NCBI GenBank assembly: GCA_949987705.1
Contig: OX465281.1
Location: 172,746,516 to 172,810,515, forward strand
DNA length: 64,000 bases
Reading direction: 5' to 3'
Source of the DNA: Thereva unica
Taxonomy: Eukaryota; Arthropoda; Insecta; Diptera; Therevidae
The translations under genes and the position numbers were made by a program. Shown here piece after piece: positions 30,177 through 42,300 of the stretch. Below the pieces are notes generated by a model. The model saw only the letters and a list, made by a program, of their open reading frames with translations, was not told the DNA's origin and made no database searches. How positions within the stretch are numbered: position 1 is the first letter of the stretch; each line of letters begins with the position of its first letter.

Positions 30177-32987
30177 CTAAGAGGTACTGCCCGTGAGGTA
30201 TTCAGAGAGACGCCTTTTGAAAACACTGCTTGATTCGATAAATTGCAGACTATATGGGAGAGAATTCCAAAGCAGAGCTGCATAAACAAAGTATGAACGT
30301 TGGCCTAACAAAGAACGAAACCGTGGAATAATTACATTGTTATTTCTACGGGATTGCGAGAGCTGGATGAATTCAGAGAGGTAGGAAGGTTTTCGCCTTC
30401 TAAGTATGTCATGAAAGAATCTCAGCAACCTCAAGTCTTTATACGTTTTTAAAGAATACCCCAAGACATTGTTCACGAAAGGCGTAATGTGGTCATACCG
30501 ACGTAAATTATAAATAAAGCGTATGCAATCATTGTATGCCACTTCAATTATCCGAGCACAAGAAGCATCCAACGAGGGAAAGACTAAGTAGCCATGCATT
30601 AGATGAGGCAAGAGTAGCGCTTTTACCAAGCGCAAACGAAGGGCACAAGTCATCAAGTTTCCATACAGACGGAGTTTCCTGAGAAGACAATAAGTTTTAT
30701 TCACTATATAACGAATGTGGCCACAGCAAGTCATATCGTGGCTCAGGATTACTCCAAGATTTTTAGCACGAGCGACACGTTGAATAGAATTGCCATTTAG
30801 TATTATTTTGGGAAAAACAACACTGGAGTTTACAGAGTGAGCGAAAACTAGATATTGTGACTTGTCTGGATTAAGTGTAAGGCGATTGATCGAAGCCCAG
30901 TGAAAAACATTTTGTAAGTCCTCAGAAAGTTTCCGCACTCCTGACAACAATTGATCCCTAGGCATAGAGAGATACAGCTGTACATCATCGGCGTACATGT
31001 GGATTTTGGAGTTGTTTACTACTGCAGGAAGGTCATTAATGAAAATACTGAATAAAAGAGGACCGAGAATTGAACCTTGCGGAACACCACAGTAAAGGGT
31101 TGTTGAGGTTGAAGCACGATTATGCAACATTACCTGTTGCGAACGGTTACTCAAGAAACTATGCATAAGCTTGAGAGCAGATGAGGAGAAACTAAACTGT
31201 GTATGGAGTTTTCCAAGGAGTAGAGAGTGGTCAACATTATCAAAAGCCTTGGAAAAGTCAAGCAGTGTAAGATAGCAGACTTGGTTCCCATTTAGATAAT
31301 TCCTGATGTCGGTTGTAATTTTAAGAAGTGCAGTATCACAGCTATGGGATTTTCGAAATCCCGATTGGCAGGGATTAATAAGCTGATAACGTTCACAGTG
31401 CTCAATAATTTGCAAGGCAATCAGTTTCTCAAGAACTTTTGCTAAAAACGGCAAGATACTAATAGGACGGAAGTCAGCAGGGCGCACAGGGGAAGAACAT
31501 TTAGCAACAGGCAGTACAAGGGCATGTTTCCAAGAACTGGGAAATTTGGAGCTAGTGAGGCATGAATTCATGAAATGAGTTATAACAGGTAAAAGGCAAG
31601 GTAACAATAATTTAAGAAATTTTGGCGATATGTTGTCACTACCTATAGCATTAGATTGAATGTGATTAAAGGCACATAGAACTTCAGAGTGATTTACGCA
31701 ACGGAAACTAAATCCACTAGGTGACGACAGAGGAATATGAGTAGTACCGGTAGAATTACTCGAAGTAAAGTGCGAATTTAGACTTTCGGCATCAAAGTCA
31801 CAAGAGAAAGGCTCATTTGTTGATTTAACCCCTAGTTTACTTAAGTTCTTCCATAGTTTGTTCGGTGGCAAAGATGGATTGAGTCGGTGTGCGTAAAAGT
31901 TTCTCTTGGCTTCTTTAATTTTAGCCGTTGTGATATTGCGAAGGCGTTTATAGGAGTTTTTAGCGCTTTCAGTTTTTATTTTTACAAATCGTCGATAAAG
32001 ATATTCCCGCTCAATAATCAGGGAGTTAATTTCAGAATTGAACCAAGGCTTGGATTTTTCTGTAATGGTTTTTGTTCGAGTAGGAACAAACTCATCAAAC
32101 AAGGGCTTAATAAGCTCCTCTAAAAACTTGGTTTTATCATCAACATCAGTTAACGTGAACATGTTTTCCCATGGTAAACGCTCACAACATTCAACTAAGC
32201 TACGACGATCGGTGTTGGTAAAGTCACGATAAGTAATTGTTTTAGCAGGTTGAGATATAACTGGAAGATTACAACAGACGTATAATATGTCATGGTCTAG
32301 GAAACTTGGAGCAGTAATTTGGTTCTGGAAGACGATTAGGCGAGTGTCACTGGTGAGAAGTAAATCAAGTTGTGATGGATGTGTAGTTTTAAAGTAGGTT
32401 GGCAGGGCATTGATTGTAATTAATCCGAGACGGTGAATAGAATAAAGAAATTGCTGCTGCTGGCAACACGACCTTAAAAGGTTCACATTAAAATCACCAC
32501 CAACTAAGATATTAGTATATCTCCGTGAAGTGCTTTCTACCGCTTGTTCCAGCTCATGGAAATTTTCCGTATTAAACATGCCTGGTGGGCAATAGACAGC
32601 AATAAGGAGAATTTTATCAGAGTTGCAGGACACTTCAACGCCCAAAAATTCAATCAGAGAATTCTTGGAATGACAAACAATTTTAGCGTTTAGGAAATCT
32701 TTGATATATATAGCGACCCCTCCGCCAATACGATCCCGGCGATCGTTGCGAAACACTCGGTATCCATCAAGAGATATAAAAGAGGATGGGACTGAATCAT
32801 TCAACCAAGTTTCGCATACAAGCAATGCATGAACTCCTACATTGAGAAACATTTCTCCAAATTCATCAATTTTGTTCTTCAGGCTACGGGCATTGAAGGA
32901 GCAGATTTTAAAGCCACTATACCTAGAACTGAAAATTCTAAGTAATGTCCCTACCTTGTTATTGCAGCTGGAATGCAAATGCATCAC
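30177..32987 (-). CDS. LINE B ORF2: endonuclease-reverse transcriptase (936 aa, open)
   Basis: Endonuclease residues about 20-240: CSFNARSLKNKIDEF, LLVCETWLNDSVP, GGVAIYIKDF, ILVGGDFNVNLL, TYFKTTHPSQLDLLLTS and FLDHDILYV. RT about 460-700: VLPVAKCSSPVRPADFRPIS, QSGFRKSHSCDTALLK, LTLLDFSKAFDNVDHSLL, YCGVPQGSILGPLLFSIFIN, and the active site IHMYADDVQLYLS (YADD). The C-terminal domain ends with YAALLWNSLPYSLQFIES. The sequence style is CR1/I/Jockey-like and related to the dead LINE at 44620-45920. The first ATG gives a short N-terminal extension; the true start may be a little downstream. The protein does target-primed reverse transcription. Confidence 0.88.
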   Translation of the reverse strand: MMHLHSSCNNKVGTLLRIFSSRYSGFKICSFNARSLKNKIDEFGEMFLNVGVHALLVCETWLNDSVPSSFISLDGYRVFRNDRRDRIGGGVAIYIKDFLNAKIVCHSKNSLIEFLGVEVSCNSDKILLIAVYCPPGMFNTENFHELEQAVESTSRRYTNILVGGDFNVNLLRSCCQQQQFLYSIHRLGLITINALPTYFKTTHPSQLDLLLTSDTRLIVFQNQITAPSFLDHDILYVCCNLPVISQPAKTITYRDFTNTDRRSLVECCERLPWENMFTLTDVDDKTKFLEELIKPLFDEFVPTRTKTITEKSKPWFNSEINSLIIEREYLYRRFVKIKTESAKNSYKRLRNITTAKIKEAKRNFYAHRLNPSLPPNKLWKNLSKLGVKSTNEPFSCDFDAESLNSHFTSSNSTGTTHIPLSSPSGFSFRCVNHSEVLCAFNHIQSNAIGSDNISPKFLKLLLPCLLPVITHFMNSCLTSSKFPSSWKHALVLPVAKCSSPVRPADFRPISILPFLAKVLEKLIALQIIEHCERYQLINPCQSGFRKSHSCDTALLKITTDIRNYLNGNQVCYLTLLDFSKAFDNVDHSLLLGKLHTQFSFSSSALKLMHSFLSNRSQQVMLHNRASTSTTLYCGVPQGSILGPLLFSIFINDLPAVVNNSKIHMYADDVQLYLSMPRDQLLSGVRKLSEDLQNVFHWASINRLTLNPDKSQYLVFAHSVNSSVVFPKIILNGNSIQRVARAKNLGVILSHDMTCCGHIRYIVNKTYCLLRKLRLYGNLMTCALRLRLVKALLLPHLMHGYLVFPSLDASCARIIEVAYNDCIRFIYNLRRYDHITPFVNNVLGYSLKTYKDLRLLRFFHDILRRRKPSYLSEFIQLSQSRRNNNVIIPRFRSLLGQRSYFVYAALLWNSLPYSLQFIESSSVFKRRLSEYLTGSTS

Positions 32988-33268
32988 TGTTACTCAAATT
33001 CGCGAATCAAGGTATGTTGACAAAAGGCACAACGGATATGGCAAAAAACAATAAAGAAGCACATCTTAAAATGCAAGGACCACCAAAAATAAACATTTAA
33101 ATAAAATAATAAACGAGAAAAAATACTTGCAAGTCGCACTCCTCCCAAAAGAACAATAACAGCAAAAAATGAAACAATGAATGAAATTACAATAGAAAGG
33201 TGAACAGAAAATAGTAAATAAGCTAAAAAATAGAAATTAGTTGAAAACAACAGAACGTTGGTAAGCAT

Positions 33269-34228
33269 TCATACACTTGCATTTTGCGGCTCCAACGATT
33301 CCACCGACGGACACTCCAGCTCAGCAAGATCACGTACAATAAAGGGGGGGTCATCTTTCCTATAAGAAACCCGCACAAATCCATCGAAGGTGTTAACACT
33401 ATACAAAAGTCCCATTTTACGCATCCTCAGAGCAGCACTCAGCAATTTGTTGTTGTGCGGTGACAGGCTTTCATTTATATATACCGGGGAATCAGCAGTA
33501 AAGCCCTCAAGGCTGTTGAGAGCAAACTTCATTTTTTTGCTACGTCGTATAGCAGTCATAAAGGCCTTTGCTTCACGAAGGCCTGAAAATTTAACAACAA
33601 TTGGGTTGTCGCCGGTTTGTTTACCCCGTTTGAGGCGAAACGCATCAACATATGGTGACAGTTGGTGGTTGACATCAGCTGATATGCTTTTAATAAATCT
33701 CAGTGGATCCTCTTCCGCCTTCCTTGGGATCCCTCTGATGATGACGTCACTCAGCCTCTGGAATCGTTTCGCATCATCAGCTAGATCGGACTTCAAGGAG
33801 GTGAACTGGCTGTTGGTGCTGTTGACATCGATATTAAATTCCGTCATCCGTTTTTGCATTCTAGAGACTTTAGTCTCGAGAGTCTGCACAGTTTTGTTAA
33901 CCTCCGTCAGCTGACTTAGGCATGAGTCAGAGATGCTGCTCAGCCCATCCGTTAGACGGCGCTCCATAGAATCCAGTCTGTCCGTGAGAGTTTTAAAAGT
34001 AGTTAAATGCTCCAGAAGCTGAGCTTCGGAGTTTTTTAATTGATTCGCAAGGTCGTCCATTTTTGCAGAAACTCTCGCTTCAAGCGCTGATAGAAGCTCT
34101 TCGATGGTGTTCGATCCGCAGCCACTTTCAGAAATTGCTCTAGCAGTGCTTCTGGTAGTTGCCGGTGATGAATTTTGCAGCTGATTTTTTTTAGGAGGCA
34201 GTTTGGCGGGAACTTTAGCCTTCTCCAT
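33269..34228 (-). CDS. LINE B ORF1: nucleic-acid-binding coiled-coil protein
   Basis: I take the ATG at 34228 (MEKAKVPAKLPPKKNQ) because it opens a Lys/Pro-rich basic start. An upstream ATG at 34375 would add a hydrophobic stretch that looks like translated leader. The result is 319 residues. Residues about 45-165 are coiled coil (LLSALEARVSAKMDDLANQ, then TVQTLETKVSRMQKRMTEF). Residues about 180-300 resemble an RRM-like/FP domain: LSDVIIRGIPRKAEEDPLRF, RLKRGKQTGDNPIVVKFSG, YINESLSPHNNKLL. No CCHC knuckle. Such ORF1 proteins coat the LINE RNA. Confidence 0.8.
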   Translation of the reverse strand: MEKAKVPAKLPPKKNQLQNSSPATTRSTARAISESGCGSNTIEELLSALEARVSAKMDDLANQLKNSEAQLLEHLTTFKTLTDRLDSMERRLTDGLSSISDSCLSQLTEVNKTVQTLETKVSRMQKRMTEFNIDVNSTNSQFTSLKSDLADDAKRFQRLSDVIIRGIPRKAEEDPLRFIKSISADVNHQLSPYVDAFRLKRGKQTGDNPIVVKFSGLREAKAFMTAIRRSKKMKFALNSLEGFTADSPVYINESLSPHNNKLLSAALRMRKMGLLYSVNTFDGFVRVSYRKDDPPFIVRDLAELECPSVESLEPQNASV

Positions 34229-34430
34229 TTTTTCTTCGAGGAATAAACTGCTAATATAAAGAAGCAAACTCGTAACAAAGCCAAACGCGACAAATGAGGA
34301 GTTAACAGGACACACAATGTTATAAATATTACTTAATTTTTTAGTGATCAAGCGGTTAAAAATCGCGGAGCACAAACGGCTGATCTACTCACTCACGCAC
34401 ATGAATGTAGACTATCTACCTTACCTCAAG

Positions 34431-35611
34431 GTACCTCAAGGTTTCTTCATGGTTAGAGGTGTAGGAGCCATCCTCCTTTCTGAGAAGGCCCACTCCGTTA
34501 AAGGAGTCCTTGGAAAGTAGCTTTTGGAGTCTAGTCGCCTCTGGTAGAGTTTGAAGGCTCCCACAGTGTTTCCTCCAGGCAGTCCTTTTGGAACGTCTAA
34601 ACTCCTTATTGTAGGTTGTTAGGGTGAACCTATATTCATCCCAATGGCCGGTGTGTTTTGCCCTATTGAACAATCTCCTAACGTCTCTACGCATTTAAGC
34701 TAACCTGTCTGCGAAGACTGATAAGAAGAGACAGTGTTGTTGGCTTGGTAGGAGAAGATCAGCACATCAGTAAGCTGCATGGCCGCAAACTCCAGTTCAC
34801 ACACTGAGCTGATAGAAGCTGCCAGCTGATCAGATTTCGAGGTCACAAGCCCCTAAAACTTAGACCAGTTGGTTTTCTTAGGAACCAAAGAAGATTCGCG
34901 GATATGAGGGAGGCCCACAATGTCAAATATAATGTGCAGATAATCCGACAGTGAAGCCTCGTCCGAAACACGTCAGTTTTCAATCCTGTCGGAGAGAAGC
35001 CTGCTCGTAAAGGTGCGGTCGAGCACCTCCTTTCTACTAGCAGTGATAAAAGTGGGTTTGCATCCCCTAGTTGCAATATCTATGTTATTCATAACAAGAA
35101 ATTCTAGAAGACACTCGCCCCTTTGGTTTACATCTTTACTTCCCCAAATGGAGTGGTGAGCATTTGCATCACAGCCGATGACGAATTGTCGGTTCGTATT
35201 GCGACAGAACTCAATGAGTTCTTGAACCACCTGGGGTCGCACTATTGCTACATCCCCCGGAAAGTAGGCGGACGCAAGAATGATTTCTTGGAGTCCGTTG
35301 GCGGTGGGAACCGCAACTGAGATCGCCACTAGATCTCTAGAAATAAAGTTAGTAATGGAGAGATAAGTGACACGATTGTCAATTAGGAGGGCAGCGCGAG
35401 GCGCCCCACATCTCCGATCACTAGTTTACTTGAGCCGGTGGTAAGTCCTCTGACTTTGCCATCGGTTACCCAGGGCTCTTGAATAAGAGCAAGGGTAAGG
35501 TGCCTCTCCGCAAAAGTCTTGCACAGGGTGGAGGATGTCCCTTTCGCATGGTGCAAGTTTGCTTGGAGTGCCCTTATGGCGCTCATTTTTTTTCCAAGGA
35601 GCGTTTGACAA
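34431..35611 (-). pseudogene. LINE A endonuclease and EN-RT linker, frameshifted
   Basis: The 35586-35383 frame has MSAIRALQANLHHAKGTSST and LALIQEPWV, the first catalytic blocks of a Jockey/R1/LOA endonuclease. The 35329-34973 frame continues with VIGCDANAHHSIWGSKDVNQ and the RGECLLEFL block. The linker (34694-34416) contains RRDVRRLFNRAKHTGHW and ends ETLRYL, where LINE B was inserted. At 35586 the ATG of this ORF overlaps the TGA of the upstream ORF as ATGA, a common ORF1/ORF2 junction. Confidence 0.78.
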
Positions 35612-36290
35612 GCCCGGTCTTCTTGGCTTGTCTAGGAACCTTTGTCCTACCGTCTTTGCCCTTGGGGGGTACAGATTTGCCCCGTGCTCCGACTCCAGGT
35701 TTGGCAGGCGTGTTCTTTTTCCGCTCGGCAGTTAGCTCCGATGCAGGCTCCCTGGCGCATGCTACAGATGCGGGGGCCGGGATTGGAACAACGCCTGACG
35801 ATCCCGGAGTCACAGCGAGCGCAGCTCCGCCGTCAGATGACGCTATGGCCAAAGTAGCGGCATTGCTGTCCTCGGTGACAACAGAAGCATCGGGACGCGC
35901 CATTTCAGACCCTGTTGTCTGAGTGTCAAACGACGAGCCCTGCCCTTGCGACTACTTCTTTGCAGGATCTTTATCCTTGATAATTAGCCTGATCTGGGAG
36001 AATCGATAGGCGATTTTCCTCTTCAGACTAATTAACTTAGCCATAGAGGCGGTGTCCACTACCATGACCAAGTGAAGGGTGTTGTTATTTACCCGCCTCT
36101 GGACCACTTTCCACTTGTCAGCGGGAACCGAGTTTTGTGCGGCAATAGTAGCCAGCACTTTCTCGTTGCTTCGGTTAGCAGTCTGGGGGAAATAGCCACG
36201 AATGACGTGAGTCTGAGGGAAGTTACCCTCTTCCACCAGAGTGATGTCAAGAGCACTATTGCTCTTGATGAAGGAGATGTTACTCCTCAC
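35583..36290 (-). pseudogene. LINE A ORF1 remnant
   Basis: Two same-frame open pieces, 36290-35952 and 35903-35583, are separated by a TAA at 35954-35952. The first (MRSNISFIKSNSALDITLVE, then KWKVVQRRVNNNTLHLVMVV) has the RRM-like strand pattern seen in Jockey/LOA ORF1 proteins. The second is Ala/Pro/Lys-rich. A CCHC zinc-knuckle array, usual in this group, is not present, so part was lost. Confidence 0.6.
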
Positions 36291-36370
36291 CCATTCGCTG
36301 TTTCAGGGTTCAAGCAGACTAACATAAGCCAGCCTCTTCTCGGGAAGCTCCCCACGAAAGATATACTGTA

Positions 36371-36740
36371 GTATACTCGTCATACTTTTGTCATTCTTTT
36401 GATACCCATACCGAGAGCGTTGAAAAGAAAAAGAACGTTTTTCATTCAGAATTTGTAATTTTCTTAAAAAATCATTAAAGAGCCAGATAAATACACCTCT
36501 CTAGCAATGCGCAGTCGTGACTGATTAAATTTAAACAAGTGATTTGATAGCAGAAGCTAAATGAAGCTTTTGTCAAGCTTTTAAACATTTTTAAGAGCTT
36601 TGCAATACAGCATGCGCCAAATGTCACGGAATTTCAAGGCATCTATACCACAAAATATACAATTCATAAAAATTTGAAAGTTTTTATGGGCAGTCGGAAG
36701 AAGAAATATAAAAAATTAGTTTTTTGCTGATTAATTATAT
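36371..36740. other. Short gap without gene
   Basis: AT-rich sequence between the 5' end of LINE A and the inverted 146-bp-unit repeat. No feature recognised. Confidence 0.4.
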
Positions 36741-38133
36741 AGTCAAACTAGTTGGGATGTTGGTTTGGCCCCTTCGGTCCACACGATTAACTTCTCAGGG
36801 TGATGGGCGAAGATGGAATGAACTGACTTCTTACAAAATAGTTATACGTTTAGCACTAGTGGAAAATTGGCTAGTATCAGAACTGATGACAAAGCAATCC
36901 CGAGAGAAGCTAGTCCAAATAACTATAATAGTAGTAAATCCACAAGATTTTTCTAGAGAATTCGTTTTTTCTGAACGTTAGCAAACAAACATATCCTCCG
37001 TATTTCGTTCGCTGCACTAAAGCGGGTGTTCAAATTCGTATTGAGCGTGCTGAAGCGCCGTTGACGAGCTGAGAAGCGAATGACTAAATTTGGAAATTCC
37101 AAAGCTTTCCGGAGATATTAGCAAAACTGTAACTGTAAAGTACTTTTCAGACTTGACCAAAAAGAACAAATTTTACGGTAAATACCGGAAATCCCGGGAT
37201 GAACCGCAATTTCCTGAAACTGTATCACGCGTAGAAAATAATTCCCCGTCAAAAAGTGCTAATACAAGGTTTGAAAGGTTGTCGGATTTTGACAAGTGAT
37301 GTTTTGTTCGAAGTTTAGAACGGGTCTCATTCCATCGAGTTTATTAGATATTAGCAAAACTTGTCAATTTAAAGTCTTTCTGACAATTAGCCGAAGTTTT
37401 TCTATTTAAACCAAAAAGGCCCAACCGAATATCATGAAATTTTTTTCGGAGCATCTCTTCGTCAATCTTCTTTTTTCGGCACCTCAATGAAGTCGATATA
37501 GTTTTTAGTTTGGACGGTATCGTGCAGGTACAAAAATCATTAACGTCGCTTAAACAAAAAAAAAAAAAACGGTTCGACTGAATTTTATGAAAATCTCTTC
37601 AGATCATATTTTGGTTAATACTCTTGAAACGGCACGTCAACTAAGTCGATATCTTTTAGAGTTCGCGAGATATCGTGCAGGTACAAAAATCACTTATGTC
37701 ATTTAAACCAAAAAACCGCTCGACCGAATATTATTAAAATCTTTTCAGTTTATATTGTCGCTAATACGCTTCGAACGGCACCTCAAGTAAGTCAATATCG
37801 TCCGTGGTTCGGGAGATATCGTGCAGGTACAAAAATCACTTACGTCGCTTAAACACAAAAACGGCTCGACCGAATTTCCTGAAAATCTTTTCAGATCATA
37901 TTTCGGTTAATACGCTTCGAACGAAACCTCAACGAAGTCGATAGCAGTTTTGGTTCGCGCGATATCGTGCAGGAAAAAATGACCACATCCGTACGCACAT
38001 ACACACACACATACTTCCTCCCAATTTGTTGCTTAAAATGCTCCTGGGACCTTGAAAGATGAAAATACGTTGAAATTTTCGATTTCGATTTTCGGACCGA
38101 TTACAATAACTTCCTATACTGGGAAGTTAACAA
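36741..38133. repeat. Second, inverted copy of the 146-bp-unit repeat
   Basis: Reverse complement of the insertion at 19396-20410. It starts with ACTAGTTGGGATGTTGG (inverse of the hairpin/CTAG end) and ends TTCCTATACTGGGAAGTTAA at 38133. Tandem units are counted at CGTGCAGG in 37521, 37674, 37820 and 37966 (spacing 153, 146, 146). It is longer than the first copy because of extra unrelated sequence at 36800-37460. No env sequence continues past 38133, which shows the repeat is mobile on its own. Confidence 0.75.
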
Positions 38134-39274
38134 ATCCACCTCACACAACTTTTTTTTAATAATACTTACACAGTATTCGTGCTACGTAATGAAACTATTA
38201 AAAATGCAGTGAATGATAAATAAATGCTGATGATTTGAGACCACGTGCATACATCTGCGCATAATTACCGCCCAGGCACACCCAATATCTTGCCATAGAG
38301 TGAGTCATCGTTAATGACACATTAGTGTCAGCCTCAGTTAGGCCCACTGCTATCCCCACTACGCCCTCCTCTACATACCTAAACTAGATCCCAACTCAGC
38401 CCCCAAACTCAGTAATGAGTCATGGTAACGATTTTTGTTCCGCACATTCTTTTAAATAGACCCCACGGATAAGACATATTCATGTCAAAAAATGTACACA
38501 AATCCTACAAAAAATTGTTAAGAAAATGAAAAATTCATTCCGGTTCTTTATTTTCGGTAAGTAAATGTCTATGAAGATAGGTTGATAGATCACTTAGACC
38601 TGATCAGCCATGAACAGCCGGCCCACCTGGAAATTTCCGGTCCGTCTTATGGCCCATCCGCCCCTGGTATCTACATAAAAAATGATCGAAAAAATTCACA
38701 AAAAGGGGGGTTTATCTCTGTCCGTTTTCAAGATAGGGGGTTTTCAATTTTCATGTTACGGAAAAGTGTATTTTAATGAATTACAATAAAAAGGTAATGA
38801 AGCAGCGGTCTGTCTCCATGGATAAGTTATCTTTATATCGTCAGAAATGCGTCTTTCATTAGATTAGTAACGATCAGGTACAGCAACAGAGAAAAAAATA
38901 ACTAAATTTTTCCATTTATAAAAATACTAAACGACTTTTATTATAAAATTACGTTTATTTATTCCTCGGGGCATCTAACCCCAGACTTCCTGGACATTGG
39001 AGCATCAGAATTTTGCTGCTGCTTTGCTGCAGGTAGATACATAGATACCTAAGCATGCAATTATTATTAAAGACAAGTCACAAAAATTCTCGATCCTCTT
39101 TGCCGCAACTCAAGTAGGCAGTTAGGTGCGCGTGTATAGAATTTTTCCTATTCGCTACGTGAACTTGGCCCCTCTAATCGACTTTTCTTTATCATTTTAT
39201 GTTGTATAAAAATTCCAGATAGAAAGTGAATCCGAGAATAGAATAAAATCATCGAGAGCTTCTAAATGGAAAAG
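38134..39274. other. Upstream flank of the host gene, no gene seen
   Basis: Non-repetitive as far as I can see, without coding motifs. It may hold the gene's regulatory DNA. Confidence 0.4.
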
Positions 39275-39282
39275 TATAAAAG
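39275..39282 (+). promoter_or_regulatory. TATA box of the Gly/His-rich gene
   Basis: TATAAAAG lies about 91 bases before the ATG. Transcription should start about 30 bases downstream, near 39305, giving a roughly 60-base 5' UTR. Confidence 0.75.
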
Positions 39283-39365
39283 CGGCGATTCGAAGATTGT
39301 TGGAAGTAGTTACTCCTTGCAATTGATGCGGAGTGAAATTTGAAAACAAAGTTAAAAGTTTCGAA

Positions 39366-42300
39366 ATGGTTAAGTTTTTGGTGAGTTATTAAAATGTTTA
39401 AGGGATGAATTGAAATTATGTTTTTTTAATGAGAATTGTGTTGTAAATAAAGAAGTGATATTAAAGTGGTAAAGTTTAAAAACCATTCCATTATCTTAGT
39501 TCCAAATTCGATGTTAATTGCTCTACGGACTTAAATATTTTGTGACATCCATACATTAGTGATGTTGTGATTTGCAAAACAGTTATAATTTATTATTTTA
39601 TTACGGTTTTGTTTTTGACTCTTTATTCGCATTAGAATGCCCAACCAATTAATAACGACGCAATTTTCATTGGCATGCTATCACATTTGCAATCTGTGCA
39701 ATTATAATGGCAACCTTCATATCTAATTTTCGAAAGATTTGAACGATTTCCGAAGCTTAATGATTCAAGCAGAATATACTCGTGGTAAAAATTAATTAAC
39801 TTCATACGATTATGACTACTAATTTTTGTACGGTCCTCCCGTGCAATACATTATCGTTAATATGCCAAACAATTCTGAGACGAATACTTTAGGTATAATG
39901 TCCTGCCATGTGCACAAACATCCTTCGATCATTAGCTCCTTCCGCTTCATCGAGCCCATTCAGCCCAGAACTTTTATCATATAAAATTTCTTCTAAATGA
40001 TGCTTCCTTTAAAACCATTTCCTTATTAACATTTTTTCATTAAAGAACTATGTATGTTTCTAGCTTCCAATTTTTAAATCATTGCAAGAATCATTTAAAA
40101 ATTTAAAAATAATAGCTCTTATTACTGGATAAACTTCATAGACGTGCTCAATACTTAACTTATTGATGGAAATCATTTTTAAAGTGATCCGACTTGTTAT
40201 GTTGTTTCCAGCGATTTTCATTTTACGTCTGTGTCATAGGGTCATGGGTGAGTCAGGTGGGTGCAAAACCATGTTTTTAGGTAAAAATTGCAGGAAAGTA
40301 AATGCAATCTGCCCAGAAGCCTTAAATGGCGAAGGAGGCAATCCTTTAGTGACTATATTGCCGGTCGTTTTTCTCACTCGTTTTTCTGTAATGATTAGCC
40401 GTGGTTACATTACTGATTTTTTCATATTATTATCCTTTTTAGGAGGAAATTCTCGGAAGCAATAGTTCTGCAAAGCACTACTTTCAAAACATCAAAACCA
40501 TTTACGAACATGTCTAGAGCAAAGTTAATACTCACACGTTGTTTTGTAACGTAACAATCTCAAAAATTTGCAACGCCTACCTTTCTAACGCTTCCTCAAG
40601 ATTCATGGCCCATCTGACTAAAACAATGGAGTTCCATTGGAAAGCCAATAGTTTTCGGAATAATCATGAAAAACTAAATTTTTCCTCTTTCTACAAACCA
40701 CACCGGGTGAAATTTAGGGTACTCATCATAACAAGATCCCCACAAAATTTATGCTTTTATGGCACGCCGGTCAATAATGCACTGTGTAATGCTTATTTAA
40801 CTCTGCACAGACAAACAACTTAAAGCCCTGACCTAATATTCCGCACCGTACCGTAACCGTAAGTACCGTAACCTACGAACATAAGTGTTCATATGGCACC
40901 GACCTAAATTGACTTAATAAACTTGCCGAATGTTCGTTAAATTCTCGAATGGTCCGTAATGGTGCCGTAAGAATGGCACGAAACCTTAGCATCCGTTAGC
41001 TATTTAAAAAACTTGTTCACATTTTAACAAATTTTTTAAAAATTGGAGCAGTAAATGACTTGAAATATTATAATTATTACCCTACACAACAATCTTTCAA
41101 ATTTCCATTTCCTTTTTTTCTAGAAATAATCATAATAAGTAGGTTAGTGTTGTAAAAACGCATTTCCGGAGATATTGAAGGTCTTCTGGATTGTTTAGAC
41201 AAGAAGCTATGACATATGGACAATAAAAATTCATTCTGGTGTGAATAAAGAATTGTCCTGAATCCAATTTTTTGATTTTTAGAAATGTTACACGGTAATA
41301 TCCGTGGATGTTTCTCATTTTATTTATTGCGCGATTTTTATTCCTTCTTTTCCTCTGATCACTTCTAATCTGTTTGTAATGCTTCCACAGCTTAAATAAT
41401 GCAAATAAATCTCTTAAATCTTTGTTTATGCTATCCATTTTGCACTTGTCACTTGCCACTTTACGTTTTCATTTAGGGCATCTGTCAAAACGCCGTAACT
41501 GAGCTCAGATTCGTTCAATTTTGTTACGGTACGGTGCGGAATATTAGGTCCAGGCTTAAGCCCTGACCTAATATTCCGCACCGTACCGTAACCGTAAGTA
41601 CCGTAACCTACGAACATAAGTGTTCATATGGCACCGACCTAAATTGACTTAATAAACTTGCCGAATGTTCGTTAAATTCTCGAATGGTCCGTAATGGTGC
41701 CGTAAGAATGGCACGAAACCTTAGCATCCGTTAGCTATTTAAAAAACTTGTTCACATTTTAACAAATTTTTTAAAAATTGGAGCAGTAAATGACTTGAAA
41801 TATTATAATTATTACCCTACACAACAATCTTTCAAATTTCCATTTCCTTTTTTTCTAGAAATAATCATAATAAGTAGGTTAGTGTTGTAAAAACGCATTT
41901 CCGGAGATATTGAAGGTCTTCTGGATTGTTTAGACAAGAAGCTATGACATATGGACAATAAAAATTCATTCTGGTGTGAATAAAGAATTGTCCTGAATCC
42001 AATTTTTTGATTTTTAGAAATGTTACACGGTAATATCCGTGGATGTTTCTCATTTTATTTATTGCGCGATTTTTATTCCTTCTTTTCCTCTGATCACTTC
42101 TAATCTGTTTGTAATGCTTCCACAGCTTAAATAATGCAAATAAATCTCTTAAATCTTTGTTTATGCTATCCATTTTGCACTTGTCACTTGCCACTTTACG
42201 TTTTCATTTAGGGCATCTGTCAAAACGCCGTAACTGAGCTCAGATTCGTTCAATTTTGTTACGGTACGGTGCGGAATATTAGGTCCAGGCTTTACGTGTG

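Larger units (their letters stand above)
29845..34430 (-). mobile_element. LINE B, apparently full-length non-LTR retrotransposon nested in LINE A
   Basis: The minus strand has a 5' leader (34430-34229), ORF1, a 281-base spacer, ORF2, a 3' UTR and a (TAA)n-type tail (29883-29846). It interrupts LINE A: joining the flanks at GAGCAGGTA (left) and AGGTACCTCAAGG (right) restores LINE A sequence, with AGGTA as a likely 5-bp duplication. Both ORFs are open, so this is the most intact LINE in the window. Confidence 0.87.

Noticed and set aside
40163..40465. 100-codon ORF in the first intron
   Set aside because: No recognisable motif, no promoter or splice evidence; length is within chance for this composition.
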